Part shown: positions 1-10,500 of the stretch, piece by piece | How the letters are laid out: each line of letters opens with the position of its first letter | Position numbering within the stretch: the first letter of the stretch is position 1 | DNA from: an uncultured Bacteroidales bacterium | GTDB taxonomy: Bacteria; Bacteroidota; Bacteroidia; Bacteroidales; Muribaculaceae | NCBI GenBank assembly: GCA_902776435.1 | Contig: CACYQB010000004.1 | Coordinates: 62,001-126,000 of the forward strand | Length of the DNA stretch: 64,000 nt | Direction of reading: 5' to 3' | The notes under the pieces: generated by a model | The model's input: only the letters and a program-made list of their open reading frames with translations | Database searches by the model: none | What the model was told of the DNA's origin: nothing | Translations under genes and position numbers: made by a program

Positions 1-985
1 GCTTAATTTCGACCTTGGCCTTCTCGAGCATCTTGTTATCCTCGGCATACTTCTTCAAAGTTGAACCCAAACCGCGGCGGAAACCCGTCAGATGGGTACC
101 GCCCTCGATGGTGTTGATGTTGTTGACAAACGAGTAGATGTTCTCGTTGAAAGAAGTGTTGTAGGTCATGGCGACCTCGACAGGGATGTCACCCTTCTTG
201 CTCTTGATGTGGATCACATCCTGGATGAGCGCTTCCTTGTTGCCGTCGATGTAGCGCACAAACTCGTCAAGACCAGTCTCGCTATAATAGGTCTCGCTGT
301 GGCAGTTGCCGTTCTCGTCTTTCACGCGCAGGTCGGTGATGGACAGGGTTACACCGGCATTCAGATAAGCCAGGTCACGCAAGCGATTGGACAGAATGCC
401 AAACTCATAGACTGTGGTCGAGAAAATGCCCGCATCGGGATGGAAAATGATGGTGGTTCCGTGATCCTCCTCACTGCAGTCACCGATAATCTTCACCTCG
501 CTGGTGGGCTTACCCAAACTATACTCCTGCATATAGACCTTGCCGCCACGGCGCACCTCGGCGCGCAGGTAGTCGCTCAGTGCGTTCACGCAGCTCACGC
601 CGACACCATGCAGACCGCCGGACACCTTATAGGAGCCCTTGTCAAACTTACCGCCCGCGTGGAGCACAGTCATGACGACCTCAAGGGCCGACTTGTGCAA
701 CTTCTCGTGCTCGTCAACAGGGATACCGCGGCCGTTATCGCGCACGGTGATGCTGTTGTCCTCGCCGATATAGACGTCAATGCGGTTACAGAAACCTGCC
801 AGAGCTTCGTCGATGGAGTTGTCCACAACCTCGCTCACCAGGTGGTGAAGACCCTTGACATGGGTATCACCGATGTACATCGCCGGGCGCTTGCGGACGG
901 CCTCGAGGCCTTCCAGCACCTGGATGTTAGACGCTGAATAATTCTTCTCTTCTTGTTCTTCGATATATTTGTTTTCTTCTGACAT
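1..985 (-). CDS. gyrB: DNA gyrase subunit B, 5' part (runs off window)
   Basis: ATPase subunit of DNA gyrase, which introduces negative supercoils. The reading frame starts at the ATG at 985 and leaves the window at base 1, giving about 328 residues. It shows the GHKL ATPase signature blocks in order: VLEGLEAVRKRPAMYIGD, EVVDNSIDEALAG, DNGRGIPVDEHEK, then GGKFDKGSYKVSGGLHGVG and SCVNALS. The start of the transducer region (EGGTHLTGFRRGLG) is also present. The block order and N-terminus fit Bacteroidales GyrB better than ParE, though the part seen cannot fully exclude ParE. A strong promoter lies about 60 bp upstream. The next gene is divergent. Confidence 0.93.
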   Translation of the reverse strand, partial: MSEENKYIEEQEEKNYSASNIQVLEGLEAVRKRPAMYIGDTHVKGLHHLVSEVVDNSIDEALAGFCNRIDVYIGEDNSITVRDNGRGIPVDEHEKLHKSALEVVMTVLHAGGKFDKGSYKVSGGLHGVGVSCVNALSDYLRAEVRRGGKVYMQEYSLGKPTSEVKIIGDCSEEDHGTTIIFHPDAGIFSTTVYEFGILSNRLRDLAYLNAGVTLSITDLRVKDENGNCHSETYYSETGLDEFVRYIDGNKEALIQDVIHIKSKKGDIPVEVAMTYNTSFNENIYSFVNNINTIEGGTHLTGFRRGLGSTLKKYAEDNKMLEKAKVEIK

Positions 986-1043
986 AAAAATGTAGTTTAT
1001 TTCACATTTATTCCATCAAAAATGGAGGGTGTATAAAAACGTA

Positions 1044-1074
1044 CAAAATTACAAAAAACCGCGCATTGGCCAAA
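1044..1074 (-). promoter_or_regulatory. gyrB promoter (Bacteroidetes type)
   Basis: Read on the minus strand there is TTTG, a 19-bp spacer and TAATTTTG, an exact match to the Bacteroidetes housekeeping promoter TTTG-N19-TAnnTTTG. It implies a leader of roughly 50 nt before the gyrB ATG at 985. Confidence 0.75.
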
Positions 1075-1140
1075 ATTTTCAATCCTTAAAAAACCATAAT
1101 TCCCAAAGGCAATTGACGTAAATATGTTACTTTTGTAGTG

Positions 1141-2505
1141 ATGAATTTACCAGAGGTATTTTTAGAGCAATTACGCGGGCTTTTGCCCGATGAATGGGAA
1201 CGGTTGGCAGGCGCTATCACGTCGAGCGAGCCGAGTGTCGCCGTGCGTGTCAACGCGGCGCGTGGCGTGGCTGTGCCCGATGGTGCGCGCCGTGTGCCAT
1301 GGTGCGATCAAGGGTTTTATACCGAGGGGCGCCCGTCATTCACGTTTGACCCCGATTGGCATGCGGGGCGCTACTATGTTCAAGACGCCTCGTCGATGTT
1401 CATCAGCCATGTCATCAGGCATTTTGTCCACGACCCCGTCCGTTATCTCGACCTGTGTGCCGCACCTGGTGGCAAGACTACAGCCGCCATCCAGGCCTTG
1501 CCGCCACAGTCACTTGTAGTGGCCAACGAGATTGTGCCGCCTCGTGCCCGTGTGCTGGCCGATAATGTGATCCGTTGGGGGGCTCCGCGCTGCGTGGTGA
1601 CCAGCAATGCACCTGCTCAGATAGGGAAATTTACCCATTTCTTTGACGTGATTGCGGCCGATGTGCCGTGCAGTGGCGAGGGTATGATGCGGAAGGATGC
1701 CGAAGCGGTATCCCAGTGGTCACCCGACTTGGTAACGCAGTGTGCGCAACGCCAACGGGAAATCCTCAAGGACGTGTGGCAAGCCCTGCGCCCTGGGGGC
1801 CTGCTCATCTATAGCACCTGTACCTATAACCGCCAGGAAAATGAGGAAATTGCCGATTACGTCCTGCAGGAATTAGGTGCAACCTCACTCGAAGTGCCTA
1901 TCGAGGCCTCTTGGAACATTCACCCCGCCATCGGCAGTGATGCACATGGTTACCGCTTCATGCCGCATCGTGTTGACGGTGAGGGCCTGTTTATGGCGGT
2001 TTTCCGCAAGGACGGAAACGCACCACGTCAAGACTTCCGCATCAAAGAGAAAAATATCAAAAAAGTCGATGAAATGGGTAAGAAATGGCTTTCTGCCCCT
2101 GAAGCGTTCATCCTCGACCAGCAAGGCGATTTGTCTATCGCAGTGCCGCAAGACATTCGTCGCGAAGTGGCAGCCATGCGTGATTCACTGAACGTTCTGC
2201 ATGCCGGTGTGGAATTGGCTACCGTCATGGGCCGCAAACTGGTTCCCCATCATGCGTTGGCCATGTCGCTGGCAAGGGCAGGGGACGCTTTCCCGACCTG
2301 TGAAGTCGATTATCCCACAGCTTTGCGCTACCTGCGCGGCGAGTCCATCACGATTGATGCCCCGCGGGGCTATGTTCTCATTGCCTGTGATGGTGCCGTA
2401 TTGGGATTTGCCAACAATTTGGGTAACCGTGCCAACAACCTTTATCCCAAGCCGCTGCGCATCCTCAGCACCCACACTCCCGACGCTCACCCCACGGTGA
2501 TTTAG
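1141..2505 (+). CDS. rRNA cytosine-C5 methyltransferase, RsmF/NOL1-Nop2-Sun family
   Basis: SAM-dependent RNA methyltransferase predicted to make 5-methylcytosine in rRNA. The SAM-binding motif DLCAAPGGKT begins near residue 104. Motif IV PCSGEGMMRK begins near 176 and motif VI STCTYN near 225; the cysteines of these two motifs are the catalytic pair of the family. The C-terminal part resembles the extra RNA-binding region of RsmF. The ATG at 1141 is preferred over the GTG just before it. A -7 promoter element (TACTTTTG, 1128-1135) ends only 5 nt before this ATG, so the mRNA may be nearly leaderless. The gene ends one base from the convergent phzF-like gene. The exact rRNA target cannot be read from the sequence. 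Confidence 0.9.
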   Translation: MNLPEVFLEQLRGLLPDEWERLAGAITSSEPSVAVRVNAARGVAVPDGARRVPWCDQGFYTEGRPSFTFDPDWHAGRYYVQDASSMFISHVIRHFVHDPVRYLDLCAAPGGKTTAAIQALPPQSLVVANEIVPPRARVLADNVIRWGAPRCVVTSNAPAQIGKFTHFFDVIAADVPCSGEGMMRKDAEAVSQWSPDLVTQCAQRQREILKDVWQALRPGGLLIYSTCTYNRQENEEIADYVLQELGATSLEVPIEASWNIHPAIGSDAHGYRFMPHRVDGEGLFMAVFRKDGNAPRQDFRIKEKNIKKVDEMGKKWLSAPEAFILDQQGDLSIAVPQDIRREVAAMRDSLNVLHAGVELATVMGRKLVPHHALAMSLARAGDAFPTCEVDYPTALRYLRGESITIDAPRGYVLIACDGAVLGFANNLGNRANNLYPKPLRILSTHTPDAHPTVI

Positions 2506-2506
2506 A

Positions 2507-3370
2507 TCATTCGGAACCCAGCAGGTCGCCCACTGCGATAATACAACTGTCGCCGCCCACCCAGATGCTTCCATCCTGATGTAGAGCAGTTGCCACCACC
2601 GAGGGGCGGTTCATTGCCTCGCCCTGCAGGAAACGGCAGTCACATGGCGCTGTAATCAGTCCTTGACGGGACAGATAATGCGTCAGGGCAGCATTGGCGG
2701 TTCCAGTTGCCGATTCTTCGGGCACGCCATATAGAGGACCGAAATTACGCACGTGAGCAGTATAGCCGTCATCGGTGAGCGTCATGGCATGGACACCCAC
2801 CACGTCGAGTTCACGGCTAAACTCGGCCAGGGCGGCCATATCAGGAGACAAGGCATTTAACGCCTCCACCGAACTGACAGGCATGATGATATCAGGCAGC
2901 CCAGTAGTGATGATTTCAATGGGCAAATCAGGCCAGATAAGAGATTTAGAGGATGAGCCAGCCATGATCTGGTGTAAACGGTCACTATCCACCGTTTTTT
3001 CGACAAGGCGGCCTGTAGCCATCTGCATCATCACCTGCCCGCCGATTTTCACCTCAAGGTCACCAGCCAGCGTGTGGTTCAAGCACAAGGTTCCATCGCT
3101 CACAATGCCCTCCTGGCGCAACACGCCAAACGAGGCAATCGTCGCATGGCCACACAAGTCCACCTCGCTGGTCGGTGTGAAATAACGTATCGTGAACTCG
3201 GCAGGTCCGTTCTGCTGGATAAATGACGTCTCGCTATACCTCAATTCAGCAGCCACTTGCCGCATCAACTCGTCGCTCGGGAATTTCCCGTCCTGTCCCA
3301 ATAGCACTACGCCTGCAGGATTTCCCCCGAAGGCTTCACGCGTAAAAGCATCTACAATAAAATATCTCAT
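2507..3370 (-). CDS. PhzF-family isomerase/epimerase-like protein
   Basis: A 287-residue protein of the PhzF / diaminopimelate-epimerase fold. Family marks are the N-terminal VDAFTREAFGGNPAGVV, the catalytic-type Glu in RYSETSF (residue 47), DLCGHATIAS, and the late EESATGTANAAL block. PhzF itself isomerises a phenazine precursor, but most Bacteroidetes members sit outside phenazine clusters and have no known substrate. Nothing nearby suggests phenazine synthesis, so only the family is assigned. The gene converges with the methyltransferase gene with no room for a separate terminator. Confidence 0.88.
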   Translation of the reverse strand: MRYFIVDAFTREAFGGNPAGVVLLGQDGKFPSDELMRQVAAELRYSETSFIQQNGPAEFTIRYFTPTSEVDLCGHATIASFGVLRQEGIVSDGTLCLNHTLAGDLEVKIGGQVMMQMATGRLVEKTVDSDRLHQIMAGSSSKSLIWPDLPIEIITTGLPDIIMPVSSVEALNALSPDMAALAEFSRELDVVGVHAMTLTDDGYTAHVRNFGPLYGVPEESATGTANAALTHYLSRQGLITAPCDCRFLQGEAMNRPSVVATALHQDGSIWVGGDSCIIAVGDLLGSE

Positions 3371-3455
3371 CGCCTGTCCGTTTTGGTTATTAATTTCTCA
3401 AGTGTTTTCTAGAACTATGCAGCAAAGGTAACGATAATTTTGTACATTTGCGGTT

Positions 3456-4139
3456 ATGGAAGTGATTGAGTTGCAATTCGGGCACCGCAAGGTGTGTTTG
3501 TACCGCTTGGTTCAAGGGGCAGCCCCATTGGTCTATTCCATTGATTATCATGAGAATGGCCGGTTGCTGTTAGAGGCCTGTAAGCAGTTAGAGTGCGAGG
3601 GGTTTAACCTTGTGACCATCAGTGGCCTGCACTGGAACCAGGAGTTGTCGCCATGGCCCGTCGAAACGGTTGTTTCGCGGGATGACAATTTTGCGGGCCA
3701 AGCAAGCCAGTGGTTACCCGTCCTTACCGATGAGGTGGTTCCTGAGGTTGAGCGCCGGCTCGATGCACCAGTTGCATGGCGTTGCCTGGCAGGCTACTCG
3801 TTAGCAGGATTGTTTGCACTGTGGACGGCACACCAGACGGGGCAATTCTCCCGCATCCTGTCGGCATCCGGGTCGATGTGGTATCCCGATTGGCTGGAAT
3901 ATGTTCAGGAACACTACCCCACTATGGCGCTGAAAGGGGTATATCTCTCGGTGGGAGAACAGGAAAGTACATCACGCAACGCCGTACTGCATACTGTGGG
4001 CGAGCGCACCCGTGCAGTTGCTGAGTTGATGGCTGAGCGCGGCATTCCCACCAAGTTTGAACTCAATCCAGGCAACCACTTCAAGAATCCGCCACTGCGT
4101 ATCGTTAAGGGCATCAAGTGGTTGTTGGAAAACACCTGA
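3456..4139 (+). CDS. Alpha/beta-hydrolase, putative esterase (IroE/esterase D-like)
   Basis: A 227-residue protein with an alpha/beta-hydrolase nucleophile elbow, AGYSLAGLF, with Ser near residue 115. A late GNHFKNPP block would supply the catalytic His near 208. The segment SASGSMWYPDW after the elbow is typical of the putative-esterase family that includes enterochelin-esterase-like enzymes. There is no signal peptide, so it is probably cytoplasmic; the substrate is unknown. A -7 element (TACATTTG, 3443-3450) ends 5 nt before the ATG, which suggests leaderless transcription. It lies between a convergent-side phzF-like gene and a MATE pump gene, with no clear operon link. Confidence 0.75.
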   Translation: MEVIELQFGHRKVCLYRLVQGAAPLVYSIDYHENGRLLLEACKQLECEGFNLVTISGLHWNQELSPWPVETVVSRDDNFAGQASQWLPVLTDEVVPEVERRLDAPVAWRCLAGYSLAGLFALWTAHQTGQFSRILSASGSMWYPDWLEYVQEHYPTMALKGVYLSVGEQESTSRNAVLHTVGERTRAVAELMAERGIPTKFELNPGNHFKNPPLRIVKGIKWLLENT

Positions 4140-4243
4140 TTCATATTTTTTGCTTTGGGGCATCGCTTTCAGAGTTTGGTTGAGGTGCTATTTCGAGGTT
4201 TTTTTGTACCTTTGCACCTTCAAAATCATCAAATGACTGCCTG

Positions 4244-5587
4244 ATGCGCAAGCAAGACAACTATACTTTCCTGACTTCAGCACCCATTCGTCGTGTGATT
4301 CCCACGATGGCGATGCCCACAGTCGTCAGTATGCTTGTCACGAGCATCTATAACCTAGTCGACACCTATTTCGTCGGACTGATCAATACGCAGGCGACAG
4401 CGGCAGTCGGTGTCGTGTTCCCCGTGATGGCAATCATCCAGTCCATCGGCTTCCTGTTCGGCCAGGGTTCTGGCACCTATATGTCGCGGCACTTGGGTGC
4501 CCGCCGTCTTGACGAAGCGCGTCAGATGGCCGCGACTTCGTTTGTGGGCAGTATTATCTGCGGCCTGGCCATCACTGTGCTGGGTCTGATTTTCCTGAAA
4601 CCATTGTCTATTGCGTTGGGCTCCACACCCACTATTTTGCCCTATACCATGCAGTTCATGGGCATTATTCTGCTGGGTGCGCCCCTGATGACCGCTTCGA
4701 TGGTCATAAATAATCAGATGCGTTTCCAGGGCAATGCCACCCAAGCCATGTATGGCATGATTTCGGGCGCGGTTCTCAACGTGGTGTTTGTGCCGCTGTT
4801 CATGTTTACTTTCGGGTTAGGCATTCTGGGCACTGCTATCGGCACAGTATTGAGCCAGTTGTTCGGTTTCATCGTCCTGTGGGTGATGTCACGTCGTGGA
4901 GAGAATATTCCCATCCAGTTGTCTCAGGCTTCGCGCCGATGGCATTTCCAAGCCGAGATTCTCAAGGGTGGCACACCGTCACTCACCCGTCAGGCTCTCG
5001 CCAGCATCGCCACGCTGATGCTTAATGTGGCAGCGGGTACATACGGCGACGCGGCGATAGCAGGTATGTCGATTGTCTCCAGGTTGGCTTTCATTATCTT
5101 TGCCATCATTATCGGTATCGGCCAGGGCTATCAACCGTTCTGCGGTTTTAACTATGGCGCAGGACAATACAAGCGTTTGCTCAAGGGGTTTTATTTTACC
5201 ATCCTGCTGGACTTGGCCGTGTTGGTAGTGATGTGTGGTCCGGCGTTTGTGTTTGCCGAGGAACTGGTGGACCTCTTGCGTGATGATCCCGAAGTCGTTG
5301 CTGTGGGTGCTGTGGCCCTGCGCTGGCAACTGGTGGCATTGCCCATGGCGGCAGTGGTCACGGTGTGTAACATGACGTTGCAGACCAGCGGTCAGAGTCT
5401 ATCGGCCAACATTCTTGCCGCCGCCCGCAATGGTATCTTTTTCATTCCTTTGATTTTGATTCTGCCCCGCTTGCTGGGCCTCTTCGGTGTAGAAATCTGT
5501 CAAGCCGTCTGTGACATCCTCGCTTTCATCCTTGCCATTCCCTTGACCATCAACTTCTTCAGGAGAATCCTTCACAAGAGGGCATAA
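4244..5587 (+). CDS. MATE family multidrug efflux transporter
   Basis: A 447-residue integral membrane protein with about 12 predicted hydrophobic segments in two halves. It starts with a MATE-type entry (PIRRVIPTMAMPTVVSMLV, then YNLVDTYFVGLINTQATAAVG) and has the second-half counterpart LTRQALASIATLMLN. Members export cationic drugs or metabolites in exchange for Na+ or H+. A -7 element TACCTTTG lies at 4207-4214, about 30 nt before the ATG. The convergent neighbour is panB. Confidence 0.92.
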   Translation: MRKQDNYTFLTSAPIRRVIPTMAMPTVVSMLVTSIYNLVDTYFVGLINTQATAAVGVVFPVMAIIQSIGFLFGQGSGTYMSRHLGARRLDEARQMAATSFVGSIICGLAITVLGLIFLKPLSIALGSTPTILPYTMQFMGIILLGAPLMTASMVINNQMRFQGNATQAMYGMISGAVLNVVFVPLFMFTFGLGILGTAIGTVLSQLFGFIVLWVMSRRGENIPIQLSQASRRWHFQAEILKGGTPSLTRQALASIATLMLNVAAGTYGDAAIAGMSIVSRLAFIIFAIIIGIGQGYQPFCGFNYGAGQYKRLLKGFYFTILLDLAVLVVMCGPAFVFAEELVDLLRDDPEVVAVGAVALRWQLVALPMAAVVTVCNMTLQTSGQSLSANILAAARNGIFFIPLILILPRLLGLFGVEICQAVCDILAFILAIPLTINFFRRILHKRA

Positions 5588-5649
5588 GCATCTTATTACA
5601 AGCCAGAGACTTGCAATACACTGACACGATTCTTGATGACAGGGAACTG

Positions 5650-6471
5650 TTAGTACTGTTCGTCGGCGTTGGGGAAATCTCCGCTCTTGACGTCGGAAAT
5701 GTAGTTGCCCACGCTGTCAATGATCTGTTCGCCCAGGTTATTATAGACGCGAAGGAACTTGGGCTTGAACTCACGGTTCAGGCCTAGCATGTCGTGCAGC
5801 ACGAGCACCTGGCCGCTGCAAGCGCCACCGCCACCGATTCCAATGGTGGGCACACTGATAGACTGGGTGACCTTGGCTGCCAACGTGGCGGGAATTTTCT
5901 CCAATACGATGCCAAAACAGCCAATCTCGGCAAGCACCTTAGCGTCGGCAAGCAGGCGCGTAGCCTCGGCTTCGTCCTGTGCACGGGTGGAGTAAGTGCC
6001 AAATTTATTGATGCTCTGAGGTGTCAATCCCAAATGCCCCATCACGGGGATACCGGCACGCAGAATCATCTCGATAGCCGGGCGCATCTCGCGTCCTCCT
6101 TCGAGCTTCACGCCGTCGGCGCCCGTTTCCTGCATGATGCGCACGGCGTTGCGTTGCGCTTCCATGGGATCGCCCTGATAAGTGCCGAATGGCATATCCA
6201 CAATGACCATCGCACGCTTGACGGCACGAACCACGGTGCGGCCGTAAACAATCATGTCATCGATGGTGATGGGGATGGTGGTAGCGTTGCCTTGCATGAC
6301 ATTGGAAGCACTGTCACCCACTAGGATGATGTCGATGCCTGCCTGATCCACCAGTGTTGCCATCGTGAAATCATAGGCAGTAATCATGGCGATTTTCTCG
6401 CCTGCCATCCGCATGTCGGCGATGCGCTTGGTCGTGACCTTGCGGGGGTCGGAAACGGTATATGTTGACAT
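5650..6471 (-). CDS. panB: 3-methyl-2-oxobutanoate hydroxymethyltransferase
   Basis: First committed enzyme of pantothenate synthesis. It transfers a hydroxymethyl group from 5,10-methylene-tetrahydrofolate to 2-oxoisovalerate to make ketopantoate. Of 273 residues, those visible include the family blocks MITAYDFTMATLVDQAGID, LVGDSASNV, DGVKLEGG, GHLGLTPQ and the C-terminal PTIGIGGG followed by CSGQVLVLHDMLG, all in the expected order and length. The TIM-barrel metal and substrate positions lie in the DSASN and KLEGG segments. It is a single gene; panC and panD are not in the window. A promoter lies just upstream. Confidence 0.95.
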   Translation of the reverse strand: MSTYTVSDPRKVTTKRIADMRMAGEKIAMITAYDFTMATLVDQAGIDIILVGDSASNVMQGNATTIPITIDDMIVYGRTVVRAVKRAMVIVDMPFGTYQGDPMEAQRNAVRIMQETGADGVKLEGGREMRPAIEMILRAGIPVMGHLGLTPQSINKFGTYSTRAQDEAEATRLLADAKVLAEIGCFGIVLEKIPATLAAKVTQSISVPTIGIGGGGACSGQVLVLHDMLGLNREFKPKFLRVYNNLGEQIIDSVGNYISDVKSGDFPNADEQY

Positions 6472-6512
6472 AATTTCAGAATTATTTTTAGTTCATTTTA
6501 TTAATGTGGGTG

Positions 6513-6544
6513 CAAAAGTACACGATTTATAGGCAAATATCAAA
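6513..6544 (-). promoter_or_regulatory. panB promoter
   Basis: On the minus strand TTTG, a 20-bp spacer and TACTTTTG precede the panB ATG by about 40 nt. This matches the Bacteroidetes promoter pattern. Confidence 0.65.
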
Positions 6545-6662
6545 ATTTTATAGGTGATTAAACCAAAAAAAACTTAAATAGTCTATTATATCGGTTTTTA
6601 TTGCTAATTTTGGCGCTTGGAACATAACATATCAACTTTATAATCAACATTAGTAAAAAGAA

Positions 6663-7217
6663 ATGAAGAAATTCTTAATGACTCTCATGGTGGCAGTATT
6701 TGCTGTTGGAGCAATGTCTGCACAGATCACCAAGGCCCCTGCTAAATCTGCACCGGTGGCCATTGAAAAAAAGCATGAATGCAAGGACCACAAGGATGGT
6801 AAACCTTGTACCAAACCCGCTGACCAGCAGTGTGATGACTGCAAGGCCAAAGCCGCTGCAGCCCAGAAGCATGAGTGCAAGAAGGCTGAAGGCCAGAAGT
6901 GCGAAAAGGCCGAGGGCATGAAGCACGAGTGCAAGGAAGGCATGAAGAAGTGCGACAAGGCTGAAGGCATGAAGAAATGCGAGGGCATGAAGGCTAAATG
7001 CGACAAGGCCGAAGGTTTGAAGAAGCACGAGTGCAAAGAAGGCATGAAGCATGAATGCAAGAAGGCCGAAGGCCAGAAGTGCGACAAGGCCAATGCCGAG
7101 ATGAAGGACTGCTGCAAGGACAAGAAGATGGAAGGCAAAAAGTGCGACAAGCCCGCCGACCAGCAGTGTCCCGACTGCAAGGCTGAGGGCATGAAAAAGG
7201 ATGCCCCCAAGAAATAA
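6663..7217 (+). CDS. Secreted Lys/Cys/His-rich repeat protein
   Basis: 184 residues. An N-terminal signal peptide (MKKFLMTLMVAVFAVGAMSAQ) is followed by a low-complexity chain built from short motifs such as KHECK, KAEGQKC, EGMKKCDKAEGM and PADQQCxDCK. I count 18 cysteines, mostly single and flanked by Lys, plus several His. No globular domain is recognisable. The ADQQCxDC motif occurs once near each end, so the array has similar caps. The chemistry would suit binding of soft metals or extensive disulfides, but that is inference. A -7 element TAATTTTG lies about 50 nt upstream and a strong hairpin terminator follows, so it is probably monocistronic. Its biased composition makes simple-repeat slippage another explanation for its origin. 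Confidence 0.8.
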   Translation: MKKFLMTLMVAVFAVGAMSAQITKAPAKSAPVAIEKKHECKDHKDGKPCTKPADQQCDDCKAKAAAAQKHECKKAEGQKCEKAEGMKHECKEGMKKCDKAEGMKKCEGMKAKCDKAEGLKKHECKEGMKHECKKAEGQKCDKANAEMKDCCKDKKMEGKKCDKPADQQCPDCKAEGMKKDAPKK

Positions 7218-7243
7218 TCTATTGACAGTACAAAGATTAGAAA

Positions 7244-7277
7244 AATCCTGATTTCATTCGATGAAATCGGGATTTTT
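7244..7277. terminator. Intrinsic terminator after the Lys/Cys-rich gene
   Basis: A 13-bp inverted repeat (ATCCTGATTTCAT / ATGAAATCGGGAT) with a 3-nt loop, preceded by A residues and followed by TTTTTT. It ends the upstream gene. The rest of 7278-7500 is AT-rich, with only a weak -7 element (TAATTTTG) near 7453 serving the next gene. Confidence 0.8.
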
Positions 7278-7500
7278 TGTCATTATATGAGTTTTATGCA
7301 ACTCAAATTGATGAGGGTTCAAATGATTAGATTAGGGCTTAGATTTTTATGAATAATAAATAGAGATAATGCGTTTATATTCAATAAATTATATTATTAC
7401 TTGAGTTTGATTTTAGGATGGACATCTTTAAGAAGTGAATAGGATGTAATAATTTTGTGACATAAACATCATCACAGTTCACTATTATTTATTGTTAGCA

Positions 7501-10500
7501 ATGAAGAAATTTTCAACTTTACTCAGTTTTGTCGTTGTCATGATGCTGTTAAGCACATGGAACGGTACTGTCTGGGCACAGGATGCGCTGCAAGTTACGG
7601 CAGATGCTACCCGTGTTACCCAGGACTTTGACGGCATGTGGAATGGCCAGGAAGCCACTCTCGACATGCCGCAGGGCTGGCGCGTAGAGCGCCAAATGTC
7701 AGCCCCGCGCACCGTGGGCAGTTATGCCAATGCCACAGCCACCGTTATGTACACGGGCGGCACGAGCCTGGCCAACAATGCCAAGAACGGCACGTGGAAC
7801 TTCGTTTCAAGCAGCGTGCCCAGTGATTGCTCGGTGGGCGGCTTGTCCACTACCGTTGACGGCGGCACGCGCTGCATCAACTTGATGACTTGTCTGCACA
7901 ATGCAGGCGATGAAGCCATCACCAAGCTCACCCTTAATTACGACATTGAGAAGTACCGCGACGGAGATAACGCTGCAGGCTTTGCCGTTCAGCTGTACAT
8001 CTCTAACGATGGTGTCACGTGGAACAATGCGGGTGAAGACTTCTATACCTACTTCGCTCCTGATGCCACTACGGCAGGCGCCGAGGTGGTGCCCATCAGC
8101 ACAACACCTATCGCTGACAAGCAGCTCAAGATTGATTTGGCTGCTGGTGCCGACCTGTATCTGGCATGGAACATCAGCGTCGCCAGTGGCTCTAGCCCCA
8201 ACAAGGCCATGGGCCTCTCGATTGACAATGTTGTGATTGATGCCACTTTTGCTTCTCAGGACCAGTCTTGCTACATCTACGTTGAGGACGTGACCAAGTG
8301 GAGCAACCTGTATCTGGCTATGGACGGTGGCGAGGCGATGCCCGCATCAAGCAGTGCTGTGGTCAACGGCGTTACTTATAAGGTGTGGTCGCTCGACATG
8401 GACGGCAATGACCATGCACTCGTCTTTTCTAATGGTAACGGCAGCACATTGAGCACCTCAATCACTGCCAACCATGATTATTACCTGTGCTTGACCAAGG
8501 ACGAAGTTACCGAAATCACCGATCCCGAGAACTATACGGGCTATGTGGATCCCAGCAGGCCTCCCTTTGTCGCATCGGGCATCTTCCTGCGCGGCGAGGT
8601 GAACAGCTGGGGTGCTGTCAGCGACTGGGAATTCAGTGATGAGGGCAATGGCACCTATGTGCTCTATGACAAGACGTTGAGTGGCGCTTTCAAGGTAGCC
8701 GATGCTAGCTGGAGCAGTGCCTGCAACTACGGCAGCAACGGAACCACTGTCCAGATGGATGTCCCCTACAGCCTCGTCTTGGGAACTAACGATAACATCT
8801 CGTGCGGCGTCAATGCATTCATCTGCAAGCGCATTGTGCTCACCATTGCCGATGGGGCTGCGACCCTGCTGCTCGAGAGCAACGATGACGACACCGACTT
8901 GACCTCGGTCTATGTCATCGGTGACAACAACGGCTGGAATTACATGGACGCCTCGGGTGAGCTCAGGCTTGTCGAGGGCAAGACCTACAAGGGCCAAGTG
9001 ACCATGCCCGCCGTCGGTGACGGTTACAGCCACTGGCGCATTTATCAGCGCTTGGGCATGGGCGGCGTCTGGGGCGCTGAGAGCGACCTCACGGGCGACA
9101 ATACCAGCGGTACGCTCATCAAGGGCGCTACCGGCAAGGTTTCGACCGCTCCAGGCACCTATGACGTAACCTTTAATCTGGCCACGGGCGAGTACAGCCT
9201 CGAGTTGGCTGCTTCGACACCCACCACAATGACGCTGCAGCCTGCCAACGTTGTGCTCGTGCCCGAGTTGCCTGCTCAAGTCAAAGTGCTCTCACTCAAC
9301 AACAGCCTCATCTATTACAACGACCAGGATGCCGTGTTCAATGGCATTGCTGCGGCAATGGGCAAGGATGCCGAATGGACCAAGCATACCCTGCTCGGCA
9401 AGTCACTCAAGACGCATTGGGACGAGGGTGACGGCGTAGCCGAGGATGGTAACCCTGGCGCCAAGATGCTCGTGCGCAGTGAGGCATGGAGCCACATCAT
9501 CCTGCAAGAGCAGAGTTCGCTGCCCCGCACTGACATTGAAACCTTCCGTGCCAATGTCAAGCGCTGGGTGGACTACATCCGTGAGTATTGCCCCAACCCC
9601 AACGCCATCATTATCGTGCCTGTTAACTGGGCTTATAGTGGTGACTGGGCAAACTATACGGCCTTTAACTCGACCTTTGTCAAGAATTACCAGGATGTTG
9701 CCCTCGACCTGGGCGTGACGCTGTGCCCAGTTGGTGTGGCCTATCAGAATGTCTTTGACAGGGAAGGCAGTGAAGGCACACTGACGTGGTTCCTTGACGA
9801 CCGTCATCCGACACTCAAGGCTACCTATATGGCTGCCGCTATGGAGTATGGCCTGATTTACGGTGAGGATCCGATAAGCATCACCTGGGCTCCCAACGGC
9901 ATGACTGCCGATGATGCAGCCGACATGCGTGGTTACGCTAGCCGCGCCTTGAATGGCTTTACCAACTACGTTGACCACACGGCTGGCCAAGTTCATTACA
10001 AGGTGACCGTGCGTGACCAGTTCGGCATGGAAATCGATGCTCCCGAACCTGTGGTGATGACACTGAGTGACGGTGGAGAAATTGATGCTAATCAGGTGTT
10101 CACTAGCAACGGTACCAATGGCGAATACACCGTTACCGCTACAACGGGCAATTTCACCCAGAATGCGACCGTCAAGGTGGCATCTGCCCTGACCGAGGTA
10201 ATTACCTATCCTGCCATCGAATTGAACGAGGAAACGCTGAGCGCCAGCCAGAATTTTGACGCAATGGGTGACGAAGCGACTGCCACTCTGCCTCAAGAGT
10301 GGCGCATTGACCGCATCTTGAGCGGCACGCGCACTGTGGGAAGGTATGACCAGGCTGATGACCATACGATGTACAGCGGTGGCGTGAACCTGCCCAGTAA
10401 CGCCAAGAACGGCACGTGGAATTTCGGTGACAATGCAGGCAATGACCGCGCCCTGGGTGGTATCTCAACCGGTGTAGCCGATGGCACTCGCTGCGTCAAT

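Noticed and set aside
92..937. Long plus-strand open frame of 281 codons
   Set aside because: It is the antisense shadow of gyrB, whose conserved motifs are clear on the minus strand.
2507..3370. Phenazine biosynthesis locus
   Set aside because: A single PhzF-family gene without other phz genes; the family is broad and mostly unrelated to phenazines.
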